From Stutzerimonas stutzeri TS44 (GTDB taxonomy: Bacteria; Pseudomonadota; Gammaproteobacteria; Pseudomonadales; Pseudomonadaceae): a stretch of 64,000 nucleotides of DNA. The first letter of the stretch is position 1, and each line of letters opens with the position of its first letter. The notes beneath the pieces are model-generated. The model worked only from the letters and a program-made list of their open reading frames with translations. It had not been told where the DNA came from and made no database searches. Below are positions 22,454-31,900 of the stretch, piece after piece. A program made the position numbers and the translations under genes. The stretch is from positions 186,001 to 250,000 of the forward strand of contig AJXE01000001.1 in assembly GCA_000263395.1 (NCBI GenBank), in the 5' to 3' direction.

Positions 22454-22477
22454 CGTGATTGATCCTCGGGCTCAGCC

Positions 22478-23605
22478 TCAGTTGGCTTGTGGCTGGGCAG
22501 CCGTGACATTGCTGGCGGGCGCGGGGTCGACCTCGTCACCCGGGCGGATGAACTGCAGCCCCTCGGTGATCAGGCGATCACCGGCGGCGAGGCCTTCGGC
22601 GATCAGCCAGCGGTTGCCGACGGCGCGATCGGTCTTGACCTGGCGCAGCTCGACCTTGTTCTCGGCGGTGATCACCAGGGCAGTGGCCTCGCCCTTGGGG
22701 TTGCGCGTCACGCCCTGCTGCGGCGCCAGAATCGCTTCGCTCTTGAGCCCGGCGACCAGTTGCGCATGCACGAACATACCCGGCAGCAGGATGCGATCCG
22801 GGTTGGGGAAGACCGCACGCAAGGTCACCGACCCGGTGGTGGAGTCGACCGACACCTCGGAGAACTCCAGCTTGCCCTCGTGCGCATAGCGGGTGCCGTC
22901 CTCCAGCGTCAGCGTCACCTTGGCCGCATCATCGCCGGCCTTCTGCAGACGGCCTTCGGCCAGGTCGCGCCGCAGGGCGAGCAGATCGCGCGCCGGCTGG
23001 GTGACATCGACATAGATCGGATCGAGCTGCTGGATGGTCGCTAGTTCCTGCGCCTGGCCATTGCTGACCAGCGCGCCCTCGGTTACCGCCGAGCGGCCGA
23101 TACGCCCGGAGATTGGCGCCAGCACCTTGGTGTAGCGCAGGTTGATGCGCGCCTGCTCGAGATTCGCCTCGGCCTGCAGGCTCGCCGCGCGCGCCTCGTC
23201 ATAGGATTGCTTGCTCACCGCCTGTTCCTCGACCAGCAGCCCGTAGCGGTCGGACAGCGACTTGGCCGACGCCAGGCTGGCCTGCGCGCTCTTCAGCGTG
23301 GCCTCGTACACCGACGCATCGATCTGGTAGAGCTGCTGCCCGGCCTTCACTTCGCTGCCTTCGGTGAACAGCCGCTTCTGGATGATGCCGTTGACCTGCG
23401 GACGCACCTCGGCGACCCGATGCGCGCGAGCACGTCCCGGCAGCTCGGTGGTCAGTGCGAACGGCTCGGCCTGCAGCGTGACGAAGCCGACCTTGGGCGT
23501 CGGTTTCGCCGCCGGCGCCGCCGATTCCTCCTGGCAGCCGCCCAGCAGTAATGCCGCGGCAACGAGTGAAACCAGGGCGGCGGCATTGGCTGACTTACGT
23601 GACAT
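22478..23605 (-). CDS. mexA: RND efflux periplasmic adaptor (MexA/TtgA-like)
   Basis: 375 residues starting at ATG 23605 (AAGAGG upstream), with the lipobox LLLGGC. The lipoyl/hairpin region (PQVNGIIQKRLFTEGSEVKAGQQLYQID) and the beta-barrel part (TGSVTLRAVFPNPDRILLPGM) are typical. It bridges pump and outer-membrane channel in the periplasm. Transcribed first in the operon from the promoter at 23676-23705. In P. aeruginosa and P. putida the repressor gene (mexR or ttgR) lies divergently next door; here that place is empty and yceI follows. Confidence 0.94.
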   Translation of the reverse strand: MSRKSANAAALVSLVAAALLLGGCQEESAAPAAKPTPKVGFVTLQAEPFALTTELPGRARAHRVAEVRPQVNGIIQKRLFTEGSEVKAGQQLYQIDASVYEATLKSAQASLASAKSLSDRYGLLVEEQAVSKQSYDEARAASLQAEANLEQARINLRYTKVLAPISGRIGRSAVTEGALVSNGQAQELATIQQLDPIYVDVTQPARDLLALRRDLAEGRLQKAGDDAAKVTLTLEDGTRYAHEGKLEFSEVSVDSTTGSVTLRAVFPNPDRILLPGMFVHAQLVAGLKSEAILAPQQGVTRNPKGEATALVITAENKVELRQVKTDRAVGNRWLIAEGLAAGDRLITEGLQFIRPGDEVDPAPASNVTAAQPQAN

Positions 23606-23673
23606 GGAAAGAACCTCTTGAGGACGGACAGGCCAAGGCAGCGGGCGCCCGGCAGACTCGAATGGCAGGGTCC

Positions 23674-23708
23674 GGAATATACTTACGTTCAAAGATGTTT
23701 GTAAACAC
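23674..23708 (-). promoter_or_regulatory. Efflux operon promoter with TtgR-like operator
   Basis: On the minus strand TTTACA (23700-23705) and TATATT (23676-23681) are spaced by 18 bases. The interval holds an imperfect dyad, TTACAAACA...GAACGTAA, which is very close to the TtgR operator of P. putida ttgABC as I remember it (TTACAAACA...GAATGTAAGTATATT). Binding by a TetR-type repressor encoded elsewhere is inferred. Confidence 0.68.
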
Positions 23709-23844
23709 AAAAAACCGCCTGCCGGACAACGCTACAGGGTGGCGCAAAACCGGCCGTACGAGTAGGTGCAGACCATCGCAAGCATTTCGATTCGTTACGC
23801 TCCGATCGCCCAGCCGCCATACGCCGAATGAGTCGCCACAACGC

Positions 23845-23871
23845 AGAACGCCGGCAATGAGCCGGCGTTCT
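23845..23871. terminator. Hairpin after yceI, possible terminator
   Basis: AGAACGCCGGC, a five-base loop, then GCCGGCGTTCT: a perfect 11-bp stem 20 bases past the yceI stop. There is no T-run on the minus-strand side, so efficiency is doubtful; on the plus strand only GTTCTGGTC follows. Confidence 0.45.
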
Positions 23872-23890
23872 GGTCGATCTCACGAGCGTA

Positions 23891-24466
23891 TTACTGACGC
23901 ACGCCCTCGACCGAAATGATCAGATCAACAGTCTGCGAAGCCGGGCCGAGATCCATCTTGATGTCGAAATCTTTCAGCTTGAGCGTCGTGCTGCCCTCGA
24001 AGCCGGCGCGGTAGCCACCCCAGGGATCGTCGCCTTCGCCGAGGAACTTGGCGGCGATCACCACCGGCTTGGTCACGCCGTTGAGGGTGAGGTTGCCGGT
24101 GATATCGGCAGCGCCTTCGCCGGTCGACTTGACCGAGGTGGACTCGAAAGTCGCCGTCGGGTGCTTGGCCACGTTGAGGAAGTCCTCGCCACGCAGGTGC
24201 TTGTCGCGCTCGGCGTGGTTGCTGTCGAGGCTGGCGGTCTTCAGCGTGACGCTGACCTTGCTCGCTTCCGGCTTGGCAGCATCGAAACTGAACGTGCCGT
24301 CGAAGTCCTTGAAGGTGCCCCACAGCCAGCTGTAGCCCAGATGGCTGATCTTGAAGTTGACGAAGGCATGCTGGCCTTGCTTGTCGATGACATAGTCGGC
24401 GGCCATAGCCTGGCCGGCGAGCAGCGCGGAACCCAGGGCAAGTGCGGTGAGCGTTTTCTTCAGCAT
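23891..24466 (-). CDS. yceI: YceI-family periplasmic protein
   Basis: 191 residues with a cleavable signal peptide ([14 protein letters not shown] before ADYVIDK). The body is a lipocalin-like barrel ([45 protein letters not shown]). YceI proteins sit in the periplasm and bind isoprenoid-like lipids; the exact role is open. ATG 24466 is preferred to 24469 because AAGGAG is seven bases away. The gene for a cytochrome b561 lies 24 bases upstream on the same strand, a pairing common across Proteobacteria. Confidence 0.93.
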   Translation of the reverse strand: MLKKTLTALALGSALLAGQAMAADYVIDKQGQHAFVNFKISHLGYSWLWGTFKDFDGTFSFDAAKPEASKVSVTLKTASLDSNHAERDKHLRGEDFLNVAKHPTATFESTSVKSTGEGAADITGNLTLNGVTKPVVIAAKFLGEGDDPWGGYRAGFEGSTTLKLKDFDIKMDLGPASQTVDLIISVEGVRQ

Positions 24467-24490
24467 CATGTGTCTCCTTGGTGAGTCGAG

Positions 24491-25045
24491 TCAGGCATCG
24501 GCACGGCCGAACATGCGCAGCAGGGTCGGGTCGCGGTCGATGAAGTGGTGTTTAAGGGCGGCCAGGCCATGCAGGCCGGCCAGAATGACCAGCCCCCAGG
24601 CGAGGTATTCGTGGACCAGGCCGGCAACGTCCTCCTGGTTGGGTATCGAGGTCAGCAGCGCCGGCACCTCGAACCAGCCGAAGACGCTGATCGGCCGGCC
24701 GTCGGCGGTGGAAATCAGATAGCCAGACAGCATGACCGCGAAGATGCCCAGGTAGAGCAGCCCATGGCCCAGACGGGTCATCAGCCGGATCGCCGCGCCG
24801 TGCGAAGCCAGGGGCGCCGGACCGGCGCTGAGAAAGCGCCACAGCAAACGCACCAGCATCAGCAAGAACAGCAAGATGCCGATGCTCTTGTGGATGTTCG
24901 GGGCGGTGCGGTACCAGCTGCTGTAGTAGTTCAGCCCGACCATCCACAGGCCCAGACCGAACAGACCGAAGACCGCCAGCGCGCCGATCCAGTGCAGCAG
25001 GATGCTGGTCAGACCGTAATTGCGGGAAGTGTTGCGCCACTGCAT
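24491..25045 (-). CDS. Cytochrome b561 (diheme membrane cytochrome, CybB-like)
   Basis: 184 residues with four membrane helices. Histidines suited to bind two hemes are visible in LLHWIGALAVF, NIHKSIGILLF, RLGHGLLYLGIF and VHEYLAWGLVILAGLHGLAALKHH. The family passes electrons from quinol in the inner membrane. ATG 25045 has GGGAG seven bases upstream. Likely co-transcribed with yceI, from the region shared with divergent bioA. Confidence 0.9.
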   Translation of the reverse strand: MQWRNTSRNYGLTSILLHWIGALAVFGLFGLGLWMVGLNYYSSWYRTAPNIHKSIGILLFLLMLVRLLWRFLSAGPAPLASHGAAIRLMTRLGHGLLYLGIFAVMLSGYLISTADGRPISVFGWFEVPALLTSIPNQEDVAGLVHEYLAWGLVILAGLHGLAALKHHFIDRDPTLLRMFGRADA

Positions 25046-25210
25046 CGTCAAGCTCCCAGTTGAAAGTGGAACAAGCCTACCGGCTTACCTATCGGAAAAG
25101 CGCGCATAAATTCGCTCTAAACAATTCAGATATTCGATAACCCGAACAGCCGCATCGGCTTGCCTGAGGCAGCCATCTGTTAGGCTGCGCGCAGATCAGA
25201 GGAGGACCCC

Positions 25211-26617
<1,407 letters not shown>

Positions 26618-26629
26618 AAGCAGCGACCA

Positions 26630-26697
26630 GCTTCAAGCGGCAAGCCCCAAGACAAGCACTGCGAGCCAGACCAGCGATGCTTTAAACTTGCCGCTCC
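26630..26697. repeat. Dispersed REP-like palindromic repeat between bioA and rsmE
   Basis: AGCGGCAAG (26636-26644) pairs with CTTGCCGCT (26687-26695). It is related to the units at 14879-14952 and 41708-41770. Confidence 0.6.
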
Positions 26698-26721
26698 CGA
26701 CCTGACGCGACTACCCGTCCC

Positions 26722-27438
26722 ATGCGCCTATCTCGCTTCTTCATCGACGCCCCGCTCGCACTCGGCTCGCACGCGCTGCCCGAAACCGCCGCGCACTACA
26801 TCGGCCGCGTGCTGCGCCTGAGCAGCGGCAGCGCGGTGCAACTGTTCGACGGTAGCGGCCAGGAATACCTCGGCGAGCTGGTCGAGGTCGGCAAGAAGCA
26901 GGCCCGCGTCGAACTGCGCCAACAATTCGACGGCCAGCCCGAATCGCCGCTGCAGATACACCTCGGCCAGGGCCTGTCGCGCGGCGAGCGCATGGACTGG
27001 GCGATCCAGAAGGCCACCGAACTCGGCGTGGCGCAGATCACCCCGCTCATCAGCGAGCGCTGCGAAGTCCGCCTGAATGACGAGCGCGCCGACAAGCGCC
27101 TGGCCCACTGGCGCCAGATCGCCATCAGCGCCTGCGAGCAGTGCGGGCGTTCGGTAGTGCCGATGATTCATCCGCCGCAGTTGCTCGACGACTGGCTGCA
27201 GGTGGAAGCCGAGCTGAAGCTGGTCCTGCATCCGGTGGCCGCGCCGCTGACCAGCCATGCGCAACCGCGTACGCTGGCATTTCTCATCGGCCCGGAAGGC
27301 GGGCTCAGCGAGCGCGAAGTCGAACAGGCGCAGCAGGCCGGTTTCCAGGCCGCACGGCTCGGCCCCCGCGTGCTGCGCACCGAGACCGCGCCAGTGGTGG
27401 CGCTGAGCGTGGCCCAGCAACTCTGGGGCGACTTCTGA
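26722..27438 (+). CDS. rsmE: 16S rRNA m3U1498 methyltransferase
   Basis: Methylates U1498 of 16S rRNA in the assembled 30S subunit. 238 residues: an N-terminal PUA-like domain (MRLSRFFIDAPL...HYIGRVLRL) followed by a SPOUT knot. The SAM-binding trefoil motifs FLIGPEGGLSEREV and LGPRVLRTETAPV are clear (about residues 188-225). Codirectional with bioA, 104 bases apart. Converges with chpC, leaving 31 bases. Confidence 0.96.
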   Translation: MRLSRFFIDAPLALGSHALPETAAHYIGRVLRLSSGSAVQLFDGSGQEYLGELVEVGKKQARVELRQQFDGQPESPLQIHLGQGLSRGERMDWAIQKATELGVAQITPLISERCEVRLNDERADKRLAHWRQIAISACEQCGRSVVPMIHPPQLLDDWLQVEAELKLVLHPVAAPLTSHAQPRTLAFLIGPEGGLSEREVEQAQQAGFQAARLGPRVLRTETAPVVALSVAQQLWGDF

Positions 27439-27469
27439 GCGGTGCCGACGGCACCGGCTGCACAGCGCG

Positions 27470-27940
27470 TCAGATCAACCCGGCATCCGCCAGTCGCTGC
27501 TCGAGTCTGACCAGATCGGGAATACGCGCCTGCACATCGCCCAGCTCCACCGCCTCCAGCTCCAGCGGCGCCAGCGTTACCTCGGCGCGCGCCAGATCCG
27601 CATCGACCTTGATCGAGCGCGGAATACCCTGCACCAGCAGCGCGATGAAACGCACATGCTCCCGGCCGCCGACGGCATTGAGTACCGCGATCCGGGCGTC
27701 GGTGCCGACCTGCGCCGCCCCATCGGAAGCTGCCTCGAACGACAGCAGCGGCAGATTCAGGTCGCGCCACTGCACCTGACCGAGGAACCAGGCCGGCGCG
27801 CCCGGCGCCACCTGCGGCGTGCGATAGGAAATCAGCTCGGCCACCGCGACGTTCGGCACCAGCAGGGTGCGATCAGCAAGCGGCACCAGCAGGCCAGTGA
27901 GGCTGACGGGACTTTCCTGGGAGACGATCGCTTGACTCAT
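27470..27940 (-). CDS. chpC: CheW-like protein of the Pil-Chp system
   Basis: 156 residues with one CheW domain (LTGLLVPLADRTLLVPNVAVAELI at the start). ChpC is a second CheW-type linker that may bring further receptors to the ChpA kinase. The start overlaps chpB's stop by four bases. This is the last gene of the cluster here; in P. aeruginosa chpD and chpE follow, but here rsmE comes next in the opposite direction. Confidence 0.92.
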   Translation of the reverse strand: MSQAIVSQESPVSLTGLLVPLADRTLLVPNVAVAELISYRTPQVAPGAPAWFLGQVQWRDLNLPLLSFEAASDGAAQVGTDARIAVLNAVGGREHVRFIALLVQGIPRSIKVDADLARAEVTLAPLELEAVELGDVQARIPDLVRLEQRLADAGLI

Positions 27941-28986
27941 GACAGATCCCTTTCGATGGACGTGGCGGCCAGGCGAGCCTGCTCCGCAAGATGGTTGACC
28001 AGGGCTTGGGCGAGTTCGCGCGGGTCGCCAGTGAACGAGCTGTAGCCGCCCTCGCGCAGATTGTCCGGCATGCTCGAACAGGCGCAGGTGTCGGCGCGCT
28101 GGGTCCAGATCCGCCCGCCCTGGCGCAGCAGATAGGCCGCCGCGGCGCTGCCGTCGCTGCCCATGCCGCTGAAGACAATGGCGCCGCAGCGCTCGCCGTA
28201 GTGCTGGGCGAGATTGAGCATCATCTGATCGATCGACGGGCTGTACGGCTCCGGCCAGCTGCGGCCGCTGCTGCGCAGCAGGCCATCGGAATCGAAGCCC
28301 AGCTCCTGCGCGATCGGCGCGATGACCACTTCCCCGCAACGAATGTGCTCGCCGACCCGGCTCTGCCGGACCACCCAGCCGCTGTGCCGGCCAACCGCCT
28401 GGGACAGCGCCGCCTCGAAGCTCGCCTCGATATGCTGGGCATAGATGAACCCGACCGGCAGTCCTTCCGGTAGCGCATCGAGGAACGCCTTGACCGCCTC
28501 TGGCCCGCCCAGCGAGGCCGCCAGCAGCCACACCTGCGGCGCTACCTCGCCGGCAGTCGGCGGATGCTCGGCCAACGCCCCGGGCAGGGTCAGTTGTGCA
28601 CTGCGCGCGGTGTCGCCATCGAGCGCCCCCAGGCGCGGGCCAACCGCCACCGCCGGATCGCCGACCAGCCGCTTGAGCTTGCCGAACAGCCGGCGCTCCC
28701 AGCGCGGATAGTTCTCCGAGCTGCGCTCCGGCGCATGCCCTTCGCCGAACAGCACCAGCGTGCTGTCGCGTTCGAGCAGCGCATCGACCAGCGGCGAATC
28801 CTCGGTCTGCGCCAGGTCCACCAGCCAGAGATCGGCCTCGGTATGGTCCAGATCGGCCAGCTCCATCCGCGCCGGATCGTTGTTGAGCACCACCCGATAG
28901 CCACTGGCGCCCAGCGCCTGCTGCAGTACGTGGCGCTGCAGCGAGGTATCGGCCAGGACCGCGATGCGGGCGGCGGCTTCAGACAT
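27937..28986 (-). CDS. chpB: Pil-Chp chemosensory methylesterase (CheB-like)
   Basis: 349 residues. The C-terminal CheB methylesterase domain (about residues 150-340) shows ASLGGPEAVKAFL with the active Ser, YAQHIEASFE and the closing FSGMGSDGSAAA. It removes methyl groups from PilJ, opposite PilK. The N-terminal ~120 residues look like a degenerate receiver (RIAVLADTSLQRHVLQQALG) without an obvious phospho-acceptor context. Start ATG 28986 overlaps the chpA stop (ATGTCTGA). Confidence 0.93.
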   Translation of the reverse strand: MSEAAARIAVLADTSLQRHVLQQALGASGYRVVLNNDPARMELADLDHTEADLWLVDLAQTEDSPLVDALLERDSTLVLFGEGHAPERSSENYPRWERRLFGKLKRLVGDPAVAVGPRLGALDGDTARSAQLTLPGALAEHPPTAGEVAPQVWLLAASLGGPEAVKAFLDALPEGLPVGFIYAQHIEASFEAALSQAVGRHSGWVVRQSRVGEHIRCGEVVIAPIAQELGFDSDGLLRSSGRSWPEPYSPSIDQMMLNLAQHYGERCGAIVFSGMGSDGSAAAAYLLRQGGRIWTQRADTCACSSMPDNLREGGYSSFTGDPRELAQALVNHLAEQARLAATSIERDLS

Positions 28987-31900
28987 CGGCATGCACCAGC
29001 CGCTGGATGTGTTCCAGCAGCACCGATTCCTGGTATGGCTTGCCCAGGTACTCGTTGACGCCGATCGCCAGGGCGCGATCACGGTGCTTCTCGCCGGTAC
29101 GCGAGGTAATCATGATGATCGGCAGGTCCTTGAGGCGCTCGTCGTGGCGCACCAGCGTGGCCACTTCGAAGCCGTCCATGCGCGGCATCTCGATGTCCAG
29201 CAGCATGATGTCCGGGCGCCGCTCCTGCAGTTGGGTGATGGCATCGACACCGTCCTTGGCGGTCAGCACGTTCATGCCGTTGCGCTCCAGCAGACGGCTG
29301 GTGACCTTGCGCACGGTGACCGAGTCGTCGACCACCATGACCAGCAGCGGGCGATCGGCTTCGACTTCCGCCGCCTCCGGCGACTGCAACAGCTGCTGTG
29401 GCCGCTGCTGTGTCAGCAGGTGGGCATGGAGGACACGAATGGTCGCCAGCAGGTCGAGAATCACCACCACCCGACCATCACCGAGGATGGTCGCGCCGGA
29501 AATCCCGTGCACGCCGGCGAACTGCGGCCCCAGGCTTTTCACCACGATCTCGCGTGAGCCGGCCAGGCTGTCCACCTGCACCGCGACGCTGTGCTCCTTC
29601 GAGCGCACCAGGATCACCGGCAGCGGCAGGCTCTGGCCGACCAGCTTGGGCCGCTGCCCGTTGTTCAGCAACTCGCCGAGATAGCGCAGCTCATAGGTCT
29701 GCCCGGCGTACTCGAAACGCGGTGCATCCGGCTGGTAGTAGGCCTCCAGCTCATAAGGCGACACCCGCACGATGCCTTCAATGGTGTTCAGCGGAATCGC
29801 ATAGAGGTCCTCGCCGGAATAGACCATCAGCGCCCGGTTGACCGACACGGTAAACGGCAGGCGAATCAGGAAGCGCGTGCCCTGACCCTGCGTCGACTCG
29901 ATGCTCATCGAGCCGCCGAGCTGCTTCACTTCCGAGTGCACCACGTCCATGCCGACGCCGCGACCGGAAATTTGCGTCACCCGCTCGGCGGTGGAGAAGC
30001 CCGCCTCGAGGATGAACTGCAGGACCTCGTGGTCGGTGAGATCGTTCTGCGCCGCCAGCAGGCCGCGCTCGATGGCCTTGCGGCGCACGGCCGCCAGGTT
30101 GATGCCCGCGCCGTCATCGCTCAGCGTCAGCACGATGTCGCCGCCTTCGCGCGCCAGGTCGAGGCGAATGGTGCCCTGCTCGGGCTTGCCTACCGCGCGT
30201 CGTGCCTGCTGCGATTCGATGCCGTGGTCGACGGCGTTGCGCAGCATGTGCTCCAGCGGCGCGACGATCCGCTCGAGGACACTGCGGTCCATCTCGCCGG
30301 TGGCGTTGCCAACGAGGAACTCCACCTGCTTGCCCAGCTCGCCGGCGACCTGCCGAACGATGCGCCGCAGCCGCGGCACCAACCGCTCGAACGGCACCAT
30401 GCGGGTGCGCATGAGACCTTCCTGCAACTCGGTGTTGACCCGTGCCTGCTGCAGCAGCAGCGTCTCGGCATCGCGGTTACGCGCGGCCAGGGTTTCCTTC
30501 AGATCCAACAGGTCGGACGCCGATTCGAACAGCGCGCGCGACAGTTGCTGCAGTTGCGAGTGGCGGTCCATCTCCAGCGGGTCGAAATCGTCGTAGCCGG
30601 CACGCTCGGCCTCGGCCTGGTAGCGGCTGAGTATCTGTGCCTGGGTTTCGGTGTCCAGGCGACGCAACTGGTCACGCACCCGCTCGATGGTGGCTTCCAT
30701 CTCGCTCAGGGTGAAACTGACGTCACTGACCTGCTGCTCGACTCGACCACGAAAGATCGAGGTCTCGCCCGCCAGGTTGACCAGCCCCTCGAGCAGTTCC
30801 GCAGGCACCTTGACCAGTTCCTGCGGAGCGCGCCGCGCCGCGGCATCCTGCGCGGCCTCCCGGGCGCGCAGGACGAACGGCAGGACTTTCGCCGGTGCGG
30901 CATTGCTCACAGGACGCGCGCTGGCGGCGACGATGGGTTGCGCCAGAGGCAACGGGGTCACGGCGTCCGCCGCGGCCTCCACGATCTCCTGCGCCGCCGG
31001 GCCTGGTGGCATATCCGCGGCGAGCAGCGCCCTGAGTCGCTCGACTTCCTTGTGCAGGCCGTCGTAACCCTGCTGCACATCGAGGAACAGGCTCTCCGGC
31101 CACGGCGCACCCAGTTGCCGGGCCTCGCCCAGATGCTGCTCGAGGTCATGCGCCATGTTGCCCAGGCGCGCCTGCCCGGCCAGCCGTGCGCCGCCCTTGA
31201 GCGTATGCAGCACGCGCAGCATGTCCGCCAGAGGAGCGGCGTCGGCGCGCTGCGCGTCCCAGCGGCCAAGCGCCGCTTCCATTTCCTCGAGCAGGTCATC
31301 GGCCTCCTCGACGAAGATGTCGAGAATCTCCGATGCCTCGGACTCCGGCGTCGTCGCCTCTGGTGCGGCCTTCAGGGTGATGCTGCTGGGCGCATTCAGT
31401 TGCTGCTGCGGATTGCTGCGAAAGCCGCGAATCGCCTCGATCAGCGCCGCGCCATCGGGCTGCGAACGCCTGGCGCGCAGCGCGTCGAGCATCTCGGCCA
31501 GGCGGTCATGACAGGCCTGCAACAGCCCGAACAGTTGCTCGGTTGCCCGGTACTTGCCCGCGCACAAGCCTTCATAGAGGTATTCGAGTTCATGGGCGAG
31601 ATCGCCGATCGCGCGGCTGTCGGCCATCCGCGCACCGCCCTTGAGGGTGTGCAGGTCGCGCTGCAGTGCCTCGAGTTCGAAGCTGTTGTCGACGTCGTCC
31701 ATCCAGCGCTGCAAGCCGGCGGTAACGCTTTCCATGATGTCGAAGCCTTCCTCCAGGAAGATCTCGACCAGTTCCGGATCGGGTTCGTCGTGCGAATCGC
31801 CCACCACCGCAGGCGGCATCTCGCCCATTCCCCCCGCGGACGCCTCTACGCCGTCTGCGCCATCAATGCCGGCTTCGGCTTCGGCTTCGGCTTCGGCTTC

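Noticed and set aside
19460..22462. A 1000-residue plus-strand frame opposite the RND pump gene
   Set aside because: Arg/His/Gln-rich shadow translation of mexB with no domain or ribosome site.
25160..25186. TTGCCT...TAGGCT as a bioA promoter
   Set aside because: The spacer is only 15 bases and the -10 is poor, so it is not listed.
27440..27458. GGTGCCG-A-CGGCACC hairpin between rsmE and chpC as a terminator
   Set aside because: Short stem, minimal loop and no T-run on either strand.
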